Shown: positions 29,801-40,437, numbered from the stretch's first letter. The stretch: DNA of 64,000 bases from Mangrovicoccus sp. HB161399 (GCF_013184745.1 NZ_JAATVU010000020.1:1-64000); one strand, 5' to 3'. Notes: generated by a model not told the origin, from the sequence alone. A program made the numbers and translations.

Positions 29801-31156
29801 ATGAAACTCAACAAGACCCTGCTGGCGGCGGCCGCTGTCGCGCTCGTCCTGCCCGCGCTCGGTTACGCCCAGGAGGCCGAGGTTGCGGCTCCGACCGGCG
29901 AAGCGACCGACCAGGTCAAGTTCATCCTGACCTCCGTCCTCTTCCTGGTCGGCGGCTTCCTGGTGATGTTCATGGCAGCGGGCTTCGCGATGCTCGAGGC
30001 CGGCCTCGTGCGTTCGAAGAACGTGACGATGCAGTGCCTCAAGAACGTGGCGCTCTTCGCAATCGCCGCGGTCATGTACTACCTGATCGGCTACAACCTG
30101 ATGTACCCGCTCGGCTCCTGGGCCATCGAGGGCTACTTCTCGGCGCTGTTCCCGGCCGTTGCCGTGCTCGAGCCCGTCGGCGTCGCAGTCGATGCCGTGG
30201 ACGACCTGTCCTACGCGGCGACCGGCTCGGACTACTACTTCCAGCTGATGTTCTGCGCCACCACCGCGTCGATCGTCTCCGGCACCCTGGCCGAGCGCAT
30301 CAAGCTGTGGCCCTTCCTGATCTTCACCGCAGTCCTGACCGGCTTCATCTACCCGCTGACCGCGTCCTGGCAGTGGGGCGGCGGCTTCCTGTCCGAGATG
30401 GGCTTCTCCGACTTCGCCGGTTCGACCGTCGTGCACGCCTGCGGCGGTGCGGCAGCCCTGGCGGGCGTCCTGATCCTCGGCCCGCGCATCGGCAAGTACG
30501 ACTCCGCCGGCCGCGTGATCCCGATGCCGGGCAACAACCTGACCCTGGCGACCCTCGGCACCTTCATCCTGTGGCTCGGCTGGTTCGGCTTCAACGGCGG
30601 CTCGCAGCTGGCGATGGGCACCGTCTCCGACGTCGCCGACGTGTCGCGCATCTTCTCGAACACCAACACCGCGGCAGCGGGCGGCGCCCTGGCGGCCCTG
30701 TTCCTGACCACGATCCTGTACCGCAAGCCGGACCTCACCATGGTGCTGAACGGCGCGCTGGCAGGCCTGGTGTCGATCACCGCGGAACCGCTGGCCCCGG
30801 GCCTGGGCACCGCCACCCTGATCGGCGCCGTCGGCGGCATCATCTGTACGCTGGTCGTTCCGATGCTCGACAAGATGAAGATCGACGACGTGGTCGGCGC
30901 CATCCCGGTGCACTTCTGCTGCGGCTTCTGGGGCACCCTGGTCGTTCCGTTCACCAACGGCGACGCCAACTACGTGACCCAGATCATCGGCTTCCTCTGC
31001 ATCACCGTCTTCACCTTCGTGTCCTCCGGCATCGTCTGGCTGATCCTGAAGGGCGTGATGGGCATCCGCGCGCCGGAAGAGGACGAGATCGAGGGCCTCG
31101 ACATGGCGGAACTGGGCATGGAAGCCTATCCGGAATTCGGCCGCGCCGGCGCGTAA
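29801..31156 (+). CDS. amtB: ammonium transporter AmtB
   Basis: A 451-residue Amt/Rh channel with a signal peptide (residues 1-24, ending GYAQ) and 11 transmembrane helices. The conserved pore histidines are visible as VVHACGG and PVHFCCGFWG. It conducts ammonium across the inner membrane and is blocked by the co-transcribed GlnK. ATG at 29801 is chosen for the signal peptide and family fit. A strong terminator follows. Confidence 0.96.
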   Translation: MKLNKTLLAAAAVALVLPALGYAQEAEVAAPTGEATDQVKFILTSVLFLVGGFLVMFMAAGFAMLEAGLVRSKNVTMQCLKNVALFAIAAVMYYLIGYNLMYPLGSWAIEGYFSALFPAVAVLEPVGVAVDAVDDLSYAATGSDYYFQLMFCATTASIVSGTLAERIKLWPFLIFTAVLTGFIYPLTASWQWGGGFLSEMGFSDFAGSTVVHACGGAAALAGVLILGPRIGKYDSAGRVIPMPGNNLTLATLGTFILWLGWFGFNGGSQLAMGTVSDVADVSRIFSNTNTAAAGGALAALFLTTILYRKPDLTMVLNGALAGLVSITAEPLAPGLGTATLIGAVGGIICTLVVPMLDKMKIDDVVGAIPVHFCCGFWGTLVVPFTNGDANYVTQIIGFLCITVFTFVSSGIVWLILKGVMGIRAPEEDEIEGLDMAELGMEAYPEFGRAGA

Positions 31157-31182
31157 GCGCAAGGCAATGCCACCCGAAATGG

Positions 31183-31210
31183 AAAGGGCCGCCCATGGGG
31201 CGGCCCTTTT
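31183..31210 (+). terminator. intrinsic terminator of glnK-amtB
   Basis: A perfect 12-bp stem (AAAGGGCCGCCC / GGGCGGCCCTTT) with an ATG loop ends in TTTT, 27 bases after amtB. Confidence 0.85.
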
Positions 31211-31230
31211 CCGTTCGTGCCTGCGGCGGT

Positions 31231-32415
31231 TCAGGCGAGGCGGCGCACCTCCTCCGCCAGGATGCCGCCGATCACCCGGCAGTCCTCCAGGCTGAAGGTC
31301 AGCGGCAGCCGCATGTCCAGCAGCCCCGCCAGAACCCGGTCGGTCCGCGGCAGCGCCCCCGGCGCGGCATAGCGCCAGTGGTCGTAGCGCGAGGTGAAGC
31401 CCGCAGGCTTGTCGGCGCCGAACCATTTCAGCTCCACGCCGCGCGCCGCGCAGGCGGCCACGAAAGCCTGCAGCTCCGCCCCGCTGCGATCCGGCAGAAG
31501 GAACTGGATCGACGATCCGACGAAGGCCTCCGCCTGCGGCCGCCCGGGCAGGACGAGGCCGGGGATGCCGGCGAGGCAGCGCTCCACCTCGCGGTAGCGT
31601 TCGGTCCAGGCCGCGCATTGCGCATCCAGCCGCGCAAGCTGCGGACGCAGGATCGCCGCGCGCAGGTGGTCCATCCGGCCCGAGATGTTCGGCGTGTCGA
31701 GCACGATCCCCTCGAAGGCCTCCGGCCCCGGCGCCGCGCCGTGGCGGGGGTACAGCATGTAGCTGCCCGACAGCAGCACCGCCTTCGCCATCAGATCGGC
31801 ATCGTCCGAGACCAGCAGACCGCCTTCGCCCGAATTCATGTGCTTGTAGGTCTGGGTCGAGTAGCATGCCATCGCCCCGTGCCGCCCCGACAGCACCCCG
31901 CGCCAGCGCGCGCCCATCGTATGGGCGCAGTCCTCGATCACCCCGATGCCCGCGCCGTCGCAGATCTCCATCAGCCGGTCCATGTCGCAGAGATGCCCGC
32001 GCATGTGCGACAGCACCAGCACATCCGCCTCCCCTGCCTTGGCCGCCAGATCGTCGAGGTCGATCACAAGATCTTCGGTCACCTCGACCAGCACCGGCAC
32101 GGCACCGACCGAGGCGATGGCGCCGGGCACCGGGGCCAGGGTGAAGGCATTGGTCAGCACCCTGTCGCCATGGCCCACGCCCATGGCCCGCAGCGCGGTG
32201 CAGATCGCGTACCCGCCCGAGGCCACCGCGAGGCAGTAGCGCGATCCCATGTAGTCCGCGAATTCGCGTTCCAGCGCCGAGACCTCGCCTTCCTCGCCAT
32301 CGGCGAGGTTGTAGCGGTGCAGCCGCCCCGAGCGCATCACGGCAACGGCCGCCTCGATGGCGTCCTCCGGGATCGGCTCCTGCTGGGTGAAACTGCCTGT
32401 GAAACGCGTGGTCAT
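31231..32415 (-). CDS. DegT/DnrJ/EryC1-family aminotransferase
   Basis: A 394-residue PLP enzyme of the sugar-aminotransferase (DegT/ArnB) family. The Schiff-base lysine is K191 in the conserved context TQTYKHMNSGEGG. The ED of the PLP-pyridine site is in GVIEDCAHTMG. Family members aminate keto-sugars for antibiotics, LPS or capsule, but here no glycan genes lie nearby, so the substrate is open. ATG at 32415 gives MTTRFTGSFTQQEPIP; a longer upstream frame is not supported. It is divergent from a lower-GC membrane-protein pair. Confidence 0.9.
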   Translation of the reverse strand: MTTRFTGSFTQQEPIPEDAIEAAVAVMRSGRLHRYNLADGEEGEVSALEREFADYMGSRYCLAVASGGYAICTALRAMGVGHGDRVLTNAFTLAPVPGAIASVGAVPVLVEVTEDLVIDLDDLAAKAGEADVLVLSHMRGHLCDMDRLMEICDGAGIGVIEDCAHTMGARWRGVLSGRHGAMACYSTQTYKHMNSGEGGLLVSDDADLMAKAVLLSGSYMLYPRHGAAPGPEAFEGIVLDTPNISGRMDHLRAAILRPQLARLDAQCAAWTERYREVERCLAGIPGLVLPGRPQAEAFVGSSIQFLLPDRSGAELQAFVAACAARGVELKWFGADKPAGFTSRYDHWRYAAPGALPRTDRVLAGLLDMRLPLTFSLEDCRVIGGILAEEVRRLA

Positions 32416-32555
32416 GCCGGGGCTCCGCCTGTTTGCGCTTGGGTGACTCACGCTGCGCAGGAGGTCAACGACAAGCCGCACCGCTGCAGGGCTGGCCAAA
32501 TCACCTGCCGTATGGTTAGCTAAAGGTATATTCCACAGCATTTCATGGGTTCGCC

Positions 32556-34109
32556 TTGCTGGAGCTCTGCGATTCACTATGCAATATTCCGGAGAATATT
32601 GCCGCGTTGTTTGGGGACCCCGGGTCGCGCGAAGTCTGGATGGCAGCGGCGAACTTGCTTGCAATAAGTTTCATCCTTTGCGGCACTTGGCTGACGGGCT
32701 GCCTTTCGAAGGAACGCTCTCGGCAGCGGGTACTGGACAGTTTGCGCACCGATCGGGCCTCGGAGCTTTACAGGGCGCGGCTGAAGGGGATCATGAAAGC
32801 GCTGGAGCGCTGGCTTACACCGCAGGACATTGAACGATATCCGTGCGGGAAATGGCCCTCACTCAGGTGGCACATGACGCCCCGATCGGCGAATCTCGAG
32901 GCAGCCCGGCTTGCAGCCTCGCGCTCGTTCGGCTGGCCGATCTTTGACCGGGCCCTTCTGCTCGCCATGATCTATCCGCTGATAACGGTCCTGGTGTACT
33001 GGACCTTTTCAGGCGAAGACGGAGGCATGGCAGACGCATTGATCCTGCCAGGCGAAGACAGCTCGTCGAGGCGCACCTTGGCGATAGGCATCATTGTTCT
33101 CACAATTCTTGCTTTCCCGACTTTCAGAAAGATATCGGTCCGCGTGACGGGAGCCATAGGCAAGTATTGGAACTTGTTGGGCATTTGCGCCGCAACAGCT
33201 GCGTTCGCGATCGCATTTCCATCCGCTCTGATCTTTGCCTTCGCGGGGTCGTCCGGGATAGAAGCGGCCTTTGCGGGAACTGGCGGCGTCGCGTATTCGA
33301 TCGCATTTGCATTGTCTTTCGCAGGTGCGGTCGCGATCGCAGGCAGTTCGACCCTCGCTGCCGCGGTCGCAAGCACGGTTGCACTAACGGCAATAGCATT
33401 TTCACTTCCTGCCGCAGTTGGAGACGTAACGGCCCTGCCAAGCGACAGCTTGGACGGTATAGCCGATTATGCCCGCGAACAGAACAACAGGAATTTCGTC
33501 AATTTGGCTGTCTCCTATGCGACAATCTTCGCCATCGCGATCTTTGTTACAGTCGCGGGCGCTGTGCTTGGGGCAGTTGCCTTTGCTGCCAGTGCAAGAC
33601 GCGGTTTCGGCAGCGTGGGATATGGCGTGCTGACCGTCACCTTCCTCGCCATTGCAATAATGGCAGCCGGGAACCCTTTTTCGGAAAGGCAGCTTGGCGA
33701 ACAGCCCTCCGGCATAGTTCTGGGGCTCGCGATCCTGCCGCTCTGCAATGGGCTATTCGATTTTCTCTCCTATGGCTGTACGCTCAGCCTGATACGCCGC
33801 GGCATGAAATGGGGTCGCGCTTGGCCCTACATTCTTGCAATTCTCGACCTTGTGGTTGCGCTGTTTCTCTTCACCGGTCTCGGCGTGTTGCTGCTCCTAT
33901 CCATCTCTGCCGTAAACACCGTCTCCACCATGGAGATCGGTAATTTCAATCAAGATGTATATGACGTCGAAGGCTTTTTTGCCGAAATAGGAAGCGGTGA
34001 AGGGATGCGCGCCCATGCCTGGCTGCCCTTCGTCCTGTTCACCACCGCGATCCCGACGCTGGTGCATTACCTGATCGCCGCCACCAGCCTGCAGGCTTGG
34101 GCCCCATGA
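32556..34109 (+). CDS. uncharacterised polytopic membrane protein
   Basis: A 517-residue protein with about ten predicted transmembrane helices. An N-terminal helix (about 30-50) is followed by a soluble segment of about 75 residues containing ELYRARLKGIMKALERWL, then clustered helices from about residue 130 to 290 and about 325 to 510. I do not recognise a named family. The FDRALLLAMIYPL segment resembles hypothetical membrane proteins I recall from other proteobacteria; this is a weak impression. Base composition is visibly lower in GC than neighbours until about 34000, after which the last 35 codons look like the host. It overlaps the next gene by ATGA. Confidence 0.75.
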   Translation: MLELCDSLCNIPENIAALFGDPGSREVWMAAANLLAISFILCGTWLTGCLSKERSRQRVLDSLRTDRASELYRARLKGIMKALERWLTPQDIERYPCGKWPSLRWHMTPRSANLEAARLAASRSFGWPIFDRALLLAMIYPLITVLVYWTFSGEDGGMADALILPGEDSSSRRTLAIGIIVLTILAFPTFRKISVRVTGAIGKYWNLLGICAATAAFAIAFPSALIFAFAGSSGIEAAFAGTGGVAYSIAFALSFAGAVAIAGSSTLAAAVASTVALTAIAFSLPAAVGDVTALPSDSLDGIADYAREQNNRNFVNLAVSYATIFAIAIFVTVAGAVLGAVAFAASARRGFGSVGYGVLTVTFLAIAIMAAGNPFSERQLGEQPSGIVLGLAILPLCNGLFDFLSYGCTLSLIRRGMKWGRAWPYILAILDLVVALFLFTGLGVLLLLSISAVNTVSTMEIGNFNQDVYDVEGFFAEIGSGEGMRAHAWLPFVLFTTAIPTLVHYLIAATSLQAWAP

Positions 34110-34351
34110 AGCTGCGCCATTGGCTGGCGGATCAGGCCGAAGAGCGCGACCTCGACTTCCACGCCAGGGCAAAGTTCCTCGGCGGCGTCACGGCGATCTG
34201 GACCCTGTCGGTCTGGTTCTTCGCCGTCGCCGTGATCGGCCTGGGAGCCCTCATCTGGCATCTCGCGCCGGACGCACTCGACTGGTACCGCCGGTTCTTC
34301 GAGTGGATCGCGCAGCGCCTCGGCCAGATCCCGCCCGCCAGCTCGATCTGA
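34106..34351 (+). CDS. small membrane protein coupled to upstream gene
   Basis: An 81-residue protein. An acidic/basic N-terminal helix (DQAEERDLDFHARAKF) precedes one transmembrane segment (about 28-53, TAIWTLSVWFFAVAVIGLGA) and an amphipathic C-terminus containing WYRRFFEWIAQRLG. The ATGA overlap suggests translation is coupled with the 517-residue membrane protein, so the two may form a complex. Its GC is host-like, unlike most of its partner. The function is unknown. Confidence 0.7.
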   Translation: MKLRHWLADQAEERDLDFHARAKFLGGVTAIWTLSVWFFAVAVIGLGALIWHLAPDALDWYRRFFEWIAQRLGQIPPASSI

Positions 34352-34437
34352 ACCGGACGGTGCGGCCAATTGCGGGCAGGCCGTGAACCTTTTTCCATGT
34401 TTAGATGGCAACAATTCAGTTCAAGACGGCGAGACCG

Positions 34438-35574
34438 ATGACCAAGACGTTTTCCATGGCCTCCCGGGCAGCGCTCGCGGGGCTCTTCGTGACACTTGCC
34501 GCAGGGATCGCCCCGGCACAGCAGCAGCAGCGCCCTGCCCCGGCCGTGGTCGTGGCCCCGGCGACGATGCAGTCCCGCGCAGACGAGGTCAGCTTCACCG
34601 GGCGGCTGGTCGCCGCGCAGGTCGTGGATATCCGCGCCCGCGCCACGGGGTTCCTCAAATCGGTCGATTTCACCGAGGGCAAGCGCGTCTCCGTGGGAGA
34701 TCCGCTGTTCCATATCGAGGATGACAGCTACCAGGCGGCGCTGCAGCAGATCGACGGGCAGATCCAGTCGGCCCAGGCCGACCGCGACCTCGCCGCGCTG
34801 GAGCGCGACCGCCAGGCCGAGCTGGTCAAGCGCCAGGCCACCCCGCAGCGCAATCTCGACCAGGCGGAGGCCTCGCTCGGCAAGGCCGAGGGCCAGCTGG
34901 TCACCCTGCAGGCGCAGAAGCGCGATGCCGAGCTGAACCTCGGCTACACCGTGATCACCGCCCCGTTCGACGGCATCACCGGCCTGTCGCAATTCGACAT
35001 CGGCGCGCTGGTCGGCCCCGACTCGGGATCGCTGATGACGCTGACGCGGAGCGACCCGATCTATGCCGAGTTCTCGGTGCCCTCGCGGGTGCTGCAGGAT
35101 TACCGCGAGGCGGTCGACCGCGGCACCGCGCCGACCGAGGCCGTGGTCAGCCTGACCCTCGCCAACGGCAGCACGCCCGAGGACCAGGGCACGGTGACCT
35201 ATCTCGACAGCCGCATCTCCGAGGGCACTGACACCGTGCTGGCCCGGGCGCGCTTCGACAACCCGCAGGGCCGCCTGCGCGACGGCGAATTCGTGGTGGT
35301 GACGCTGATGTCCACCGAGGCCGACCAGGTGCTGACCGTGCCCGCCCAGGCCATCAGCCGCAACCTGGCGGGCAGCTTCGTCATGGTGGTGGACCAGGAC
35401 GGCACCGTCGAGCAGCGCAGCGTCCAGGCCGGCGGCACCCGCCAGGGCGTGACCGAGATCACCGGAGGGCTGAAGGAAGGCGAGATGGTAGTCACCGAGG
35501 GGCTGAACAAGGTCCGCCCGGGCATCAAGGTCGATGCCGCCCCGGCCGCTGCCGCCCCCGGCAAGGAAGGCTGA
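34438..35574 (+). CDS. RND efflux periplasmic adaptor
   Basis: A 378-residue membrane-fusion protein with a signal peptide (residues 1-24). The biotinyl-lipoyl half-motifs flank a short helical hairpin (about 95-145, rich in Gln/Ala/Glu: [18 protein letters not shown]), followed by beta-barrel and membrane-proximal domains. It links the inner-membrane pump encoded next to an outer-membrane channel. No TolC-type channel gene lies nearby. ATG at 34438 is preferred because it places the signal peptide at the N-terminus; an ATG at 34405 is the alternative. No lipobox is seen. Confidence 0.92.
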   Translation: MTKTFSMASRAALAGLFVTLAAGIAPAQQQQRPAPAVVVAPATMQSRADEVSFTGRLVAAQVVDIRARATGFLKSVDFTEGKRVSVGDPLFHIEDDSYQAALQQIDGQIQSAQADRDLAALERDRQAELVKRQATPQRNLDQAEASLGKAEGQLVTLQAQKRDAELNLGYTVITAPFDGITGLSQFDIGALVGPDSGSLMTLTRSDPIYAEFSVPSRVLQDYREAVDRGTAPTEAVVSLTLANGSTPEDQGTVTYLDSRISEGTDTVLARARFDNPQGRLRDGEFVVVTLMSTEADQVLTVPAQAISRNLAGSFVMVVDQDGTVEQRSVQAGGTRQGVTEITGGLKEGEMVVTEGLNKVRPGIKVDAAPAAAAPGKEG

Positions 35575-35578
35575 GGCG

Positions 35579-38500
35579 ATGATCTCCCAGGTCTTCATCG
35601 ATCGGCCGCGCTTCGCCGCCGTGATCTCCATCGTGCTGACGCTGGCGGGCCTGATCTCGCTGACGCGGCTGCCGATCGAGCAGTTCCCCGACATCGTGCC
35701 GCCGATGGTCAGCGTCTCCGCCTACTACCCCGGCGCCGATGCCGAGACCGTCGAGGCCACCGTCGCCCAGGCGATCGAGGAACAGGTCAACGGCGTCGAG
35801 AACATGCTCTACATGAAATCGACAAGCGGCTCGGACGGGTCCTATTCGCTGGCCGTGACCTTCGCGGTCGGCACCGATCCGGACCTGAACACGGTCAACG
35901 TGCAGAACCGCGTCTCGCTGGCCGAAAGCTCGCTGCCCGACGAGGTGACCCGCAGCGGCGTGAGCGTCAAGAAAGCCTCCAACGGCATGCTGCTGGCGCT
36001 GTCGGTCTATTCGCCGAACGGCACCTATGACGACCTCTTCCTGTCGAACTACACCACGATCAACATCCTCGACGCGGTCAAGCGCGTGCCGGGGGTGGGC
36101 GACGCGACGCTGTTCGGCACGCGCGACTATTCCATGCGGATCAGCCTGGATGTCGACCGCCTGACCCAGCTGGGGCTGACCCCCGCCGACGTCACCGCGG
36201 CGATCCGGGCGCAGAACACCCAGGCGGCGATCGGCCGGATCGGCGCCCAGCCGATGACCGACGATCCGCTGTTCCAGCTGAACCTGACCACCAAGGGGCG
36301 GCTCGCCGATCCGGACGAGTTCGGCAACATCGTGCTGCGCGCCAACCAGGACGGGTCCTTCCTGCGGGTGCGCGACGTCGCGACGGTCAGCCTCGGCGCG
36401 CAGAGCTACGACACCTCGGCGCGGCTGAACGGCGCCCAGACCGTGATGATCGGCATCTACCAGAGCCCGGGCGCCAACGCGCTTTCGGCGGCCGAGGCGG
36501 TGATCGCCGTGATGGAGCGCGCCGCGCAGGATTTCCCCGACGACGTCGCCTACAACGTCACCTACGACACGACCGAGTTCATCAAGGACTCGGTCCACGA
36601 GGTGCAGAAGACGCTGTTCGAAGCCTTCGTGCTGGTCGTGCTGGTGGTCTTCGTCTTCCTGGGCAATTGGCGCGCGACGCTGATCCCGATCGTCGCGGTG
36701 CCGGTCTCGCTGGTCGCCACCTTCGCGGTGATGCTGGCGATGGGCTTCACGCTGAACACCGTGTCGCTGCTGGCGCTGGTGCTGGCAATCGGCATCGTGG
36801 TCGACGACGCCATCGTGGTGGTGGAGAACGTCGAGCGGATCATGGAGGAAAACCCCGGCATGTCCGGGCATGACGCCGCTTCCATCGCGATGCGGCAGAT
36901 CACCGGGCCGATCCTGGCGACGGCGGCGGTGCTGCTCTCGGTCTTCGTGCCGGTGGCCTTCATCCCCGGCATAACCGGCGCGCTGTTCCAGCAATTCGCC
37001 GTGGCGGTCTCGGTCTCGATGGTGATCTCGGCGGTGAACGCGCTGACGCTCTCCCCGGCCCTCGCCGCGATCCTGCTGAAGCCGCACAAGGGGCCGAAGC
37101 GGGGCGTGATGGCCTGGATCTCGGCGAGGATCGACAATGCGCGCGACGGCTATGCCAAGGTCGCCCATGCCATCGCGCGGCGCGCAGTGCTGGGGCTGAT
37201 CCTGCTGGCGGCCGCCCTCGCCGGCACGGGCTGGATCATGACCAAGGTGCCGGGCGGCTTCCTTCCGGCAGAGGACCAGGGCGCGTTCTTCGCCGAGGTC
37301 CGCCTGCCAGAGGGCGCCTCGCTGAACCGCACCGAGGTGGCGCTGGCCGAAGTGCAGGAAATCCTGTCCGGCCTGCCCGGCGTGAAGGACGTGATCTCGA
37401 TCGGCGGCTATTCGATGCTCGACGGCGCGGCGAAATCCTCCTCGGGCTTCCTGATCGCCCGGATGGCGCCCTTCGCGGAACGGCCCGATCCGTCGCAGAG
37501 CGTCTTCGCGGCGATCCAGTCGGCGATGGTGCAGAGCTATCCGATCCGCGAGGCGCAGGTCTTCGCCTTCAACCTGCCCCCCATCATCGGGCTCGGCACC
37601 GGTTCCGGCTTCGAATACATGCTGCTCGACACGCAGGGGAGAACCCCGCAGGAACTGGCGCAGGTCGCCACCGGCCTGACGCTGGCCGCCGCGCAGGACC
37701 CGCGGCTGGGGGCGACCTACACGACCTTCTCGGCCAACACCCCGCAGCTCTTCCTCAATATCGACCGCGAGAAGCTGCAGTCCCTCGGGGTCTCGGTCTC
37801 CGACCTGTTCTCGGCGCTGCAGGGCACGCTGGGCTCGGTCTACGTGAACGACTTCACCCTGTTCGGCCGGTCCTGGCAGGTGACGATGCAGGCGCAGGAA
37901 GGCAACCGCGCCAGCGTGGCCGACATCGGCAAGATCCACGTCCGCAACAGCTCGGGCGGGATGGTGCCGGTGGCCGCCGTGGCGCGCGCCGAATACATCA
38001 CCGGCCCCGCCGCCATCGTGCGCTACAACAACTTCCGCGCGCTGACGATGAACGGCGGGCCGGCCGCGGATGTCTCCTCGGGCGAGGCGCTGGCCGCGAT
38101 GGAGGAGATCTCCGCGCAGACCCTCCCGCAGGGCTACAGCTACGACTGGACCGGCACCGCACTGCAGGAAAAGGAGGCCGCGGGCCAGACCACGGCGATC
38201 CTCGTGCTGGCGCTGCTCTTCGCCTACCTGTTCCTGGTCGCGCTCTACGAAAGCTGGACCATCCCGGTGCCGGTGCTGCTGTCGGTCTCGGTCGGCGTCT
38301 TCGGCGCGATGGCGGCGCTGCTGGTGACCGGCCTGCCATTGGATGTCTACGGACAGATCGGGCTTGTCGTGCTGATCGCGCTGGCGGCCAAGAACGCGAT
38401 TCTGATCGTCGAATTCGCCAAGGAGCGGCGCGAAAACGACGGCATGCCGATCCTCGAGGCGGCGGTCACCGGCGCCCGCACCCGGTTCCGGGCGGTGATG

Positions 38501-38731
38501 ATGACCTCGATCGCCTTCATCGTCGGGCTCTGGCCGCTGGTCAACGCCACCGGCGCGGCGCAGCTCACGCGCCGCGGCGTCGGCACCGGGGTCTTCGGCG
38601 GCATGCTGGCGGCGGCGCTGATCGGCATCTTCTTGATCCCGTCGCTCTACGTGATCTTCCAGACCGCGCGGGAATGGGCGAAGGCCAAGCTGGGGATGAC
38701 GCCTGCCAGGAAGGCGCCGCAGGCCGAATGA
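35579..38731 (+). CDS. RND multidrug efflux permease (AcrB family)
   Basis: A 1050-residue inner-membrane HAE1-type drug/proton antiporter with 12 transmembrane helices and two large periplasmic loops. The proton-relay aspartates appear in [16 protein letters not shown] of TM4, and the lysine of TM10 in [15 protein letters not shown]. It starts four bases after the adaptor stop, so the two form an operon. The substrate range is not predictable; typical substrates are amphiphilic drugs, dyes or detergents. No local repressor is adjacent. Confidence 0.95.
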   Translation: MISQVFIDRPRFAAVISIVLTLAGLISLTRLPIEQFPDIVPPMVSVSAYYPGADAETVEATVAQAIEEQVNGVENMLYMKSTSGSDGSYSLAVTFAVGTDPDLNTVNVQNRVSLAESSLPDEVTRSGVSVKKASNGMLLALSVYSPNGTYDDLFLSNYTTINILDAVKRVPGVGDATLFGTRDYSMRISLDVDRLTQLGLTPADVTAAIRAQNTQAAIGRIGAQPMTDDPLFQLNLTTKGRLADPDEFGNIVLRANQDGSFLRVRDVATVSLGAQSYDTSARLNGAQTVMIGIYQSPGANALSAAEAVIAVMERAAQDFPDDVAYNVTYDTTEFIKDSVHEVQKTLFEAFVLVVLVVFVFLGNWRATLIPIVAVPVSLVATFAVMLAMGFTLNTVSLLALVLAIGIVVDDAIVVVENVERIMEENPGMSGHDAASIAMRQITGPILATAAVLLSVFVPVAFIPGITGALFQQFAVAVSVSMVISAVNALTLSPALAAILLKPHKGPKRGVMAWISARIDNARDGYAKVAHAIARRAVLGLILLAAALAGTGWIMTKVPGGFLPAEDQGAFFAEVRLPEGASLNRTEVALAEVQEILSGLPGVKDVISIGGYSMLDGAAKSSSGFLIARMAPFAERPDPSQSVFAAIQSAMVQSYPIREAQVFAFNLPPIIGLGTGSGFEYMLLDTQGRTPQELAQVATGLTLAAAQDPRLGATYTTFSANTPQLFLNIDREKLQSLGVSVSDLFSALQGTLGSVYVNDFTLFGRSWQVTMQAQEGNRASVADIGKIHVRNSSGGMVPVAAVARAEYITGPAAIVRYNNFRALTMNGGPAADVSSGEALAAMEEISAQTLPQGYSYDWTGTALQEKEAAGQTTAILVLALLFAYLFLVALYESWTIPVPVLLSVSVGVFGAMAALLVTGLPLDVYGQIGLVVLIALAAKNAILIVEFAKERRENDGMPILEAAVTGARTRFRAVMMTSIAFIVGLWPLVNATGAAQLTRRGVGTGVFGGMLAAALIGIFLIPSLYVIFQTAREWAKAKLGMTPARKAPQAE

Positions 38732-38740
38732 TCCCCGAAC

Positions 38741-38770
38741 GCCCCGCCGGAAAACCGGCGGGGCTTTTTT
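38741..38770 (+). terminator. intrinsic terminator of RND operon
   Basis: A perfect 10-bp GCCCCGCCGG / CCGGCGGGGC stem with an AAAA loop, followed by six T. Confidence 0.92.
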
Positions 38771-38799
38771 CCGTGCCGCCCGCAAGCGCGCGGGGAGCG

Positions 38800-40023
38800 T
38801 CAGACCAGGAAGTCCTCGGCCACGAAGACCAGCGAGTCGAGCACGCGCCCGTCCGCGTCGCGGATGATGATCTGGTCGCGGTCGCCGCCATCCAGCACGA
38901 TCCGGAAATCGTCGCCGTCCTGCGCCGTGCGCCGGATGCCGATGCCCTGCTCCAGCGCGATCACGTCCTCCGCCAGGTCGAAATCGGTGATCACGTCGCG
39001 CTCGCGGCTGCCGTTCCCGGCCTCTGCGCCGAAGACGAACACATCCGCGCCGCCTTTGCCGGTGAGCACATCGTTGCCTGCCCCGCCGAAGAAGATGTCC
39101 TCGCCCCCGGTCCCCTCCAGGAAGTCCCGACCCGCCGTCCCGGAGATCACGTTCGCGATCTCTTCCGGCGCGGGCACTGGCACCGGATCGCCGCCCTGCG
39201 CAGCGCTCCTGACCGGCTCGAACCCGACTTCGGCATAGCTCAGGTCATGGCTGGCGAGCGCCTGGAACTCGGCCCCGGCGATATCGCCCAGCGTGTGTCC
39301 CGAAGCCTCGACCGCCGCCACTTCGACCGCAAAGGCGCGGGTGTCGATCACCTGGTTGTTGACGAAGGAAATCCCGCCGGTCTGATAGGCCTCGACGCCG
39401 CGCAGCGTGGTCCCGTCGGAGAAGCTGACCGTCACCAGAACCTCGGCATTGAACGGGTCGATCTCGGTGCTTTCGCCGGGATTGAACGCGATGCCGTCGC
39501 TGTCGATCACCGTTCGGGTCAGCCCTAGCCCCGGCGCATCGATCGCCCCGCTGCCGAAGACAAGCCCCTCGAAAGCGGTCGCCCCGGGCGGCAGCAGGCC
39601 GAAATCGAGCTGGTCGAAGGAGACGCCATTGGCGCGGATCTGGGAGTCGCCGGTGACCTCGCCCAGCCCAGCGGAGGGGAAATCGTTGCGCGGCAGGAAG
39701 TAGGTGTCGCCCCCGGCCGAGAAGGTGATGCCGAAGACGATGCCGACATCCGTTTCGAGGCTGACGAATTCGTAGCTGGGCGAGCGGTCGGCGATCTGCA
39801 CGCCATCGGCGAAGAAGGCGATTTCCTCGGCCTCGGACAGCACGGTTTCGTTGACCGTGCCCTCGAAGATCACCGAGCGCGGGGTGACGATGAAATCGCT
39901 CGCATCCGGATCGACCGAAGTGAATTCGACCGCGGTCAGCGCCGTGCCGGCGGAAATGACGTCGTTCGGGCCGAACTCGACGCCGTCTATGCGGTAGGCG
40001 GTACCGACAAGGGTAGTGGGCAT
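38800..40023 (-). CDS. RTX-type calcium-binding protein
   Basis: A 407-residue protein with a large N-terminal beta-rich region (about 1-290) lacking recognisable domains. A short RTX block follows (about 300-345: FLEGTGGEDIFFGGAGNDVL), then a serralysin-like C-terminal segment (DVITDFDLAEDVIAL). No signal peptide is present; type I export is expected, but no exporter is adjacent. ATG at 40023 is used because the upstream 15 codons look non-coding. It converges with the RND operon terminator. Confidence 0.8.
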   Translation of the reverse strand: MPTTLVGTAYRIDGVEFGPNDVISAGTALTAVEFTSVDPDASDFIVTPRSVIFEGTVNETVLSEAEEIAFFADGVQIADRSPSYEFVSLETDVGIVFGITFSAGGDTYFLPRNDFPSAGLGEVTGDSQIRANGVSFDQLDFGLLPPGATAFEGLVFGSGAIDAPGLGLTRTVIDSDGIAFNPGESTEIDPFNAEVLVTVSFSDGTTLRGVEAYQTGGISFVNNQVIDTRAFAVEVAAVEASGHTLGDIAGAEFQALASHDLSYAEVGFEPVRSAAQGGDPVPVPAPEEIANVISGTAGRDFLEGTGGEDIFFGGAGNDVLTGKGGADVFVFGAEAGNGSRERDVITDFDLAEDVIALEQGIGIRRTAQDGDDFRIVLDGGDRDQIIIRDADGRVLDSLVFVAEDFLV

Positions 40024-40146
40024 GTGGAGAACCTTTTGGTTGCCGGCGGCGCGTCTTTCGCCGCCCACACCCCACCTAAGCCCTTGTCGTGTTTCATTAA
40101 ATTAACGCATTTTCACGAGGCGTAGTGAAACCTGCAACACTCCGCC

Positions 40147-40434
40147 CTACTCGGCCGATGCCGGGGGCGGGCCCATCCGGTGCATGACGTCGATGTCCCG
40201 CACCGTGATCATGCCCGACAGGATGATCCCGGCGATCACCGCCCAGAGCGCGAAGGCGACGCCGGTGGTGATCAGCGCCTTCTTCTTCAGCTGGGGATTC
40301 GCCGGGGCCGATTGCGGGGTGCCCTCGACCACGTGGCCGGTCTCTCCCTGGGTCTTCAGCCGCAGGGGAAGCACCACGAAGAAGGTCAGCCACCACAGCA
40401 CCGCATAAAGCACGATGGCAGATGTGATGCCCAT
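40147..40434 (-). CDS. DUF1467 family membrane protein
   Basis: A 95-residue protein with two transmembrane helices (about 5-25 and 55-77) and a cytoplasmic loop. The N-terminus MGITSAIVLYAVLWWLTFFVVLPLR is strongly typical of DUF1467. The function is unknown. It lies directly after methylmalonyl-CoA epimerase, three bases from its stop, an arrangement I recall as common in alphaproteobacteria; the two are probably co-transcribed. Confidence 0.88.
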   Translation of the reverse strand: MGITSAIVLYAVLWWLTFFVVLPLRLKTQGETGHVVEGTPQSAPANPQLKKKALITTGVAFALWAVIAGIILSGMITVRDIDVMHRMGPPPASAE

Positions 40435-40437
40435 GGC

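Noticed and set aside
35525-38785. 1086-residue frame antisense to the RND permease
   Set aside because: It lies entirely opposite a clear AcrB-family gene and is His/Asp/Arg-rich without domains, an antisense shadow.
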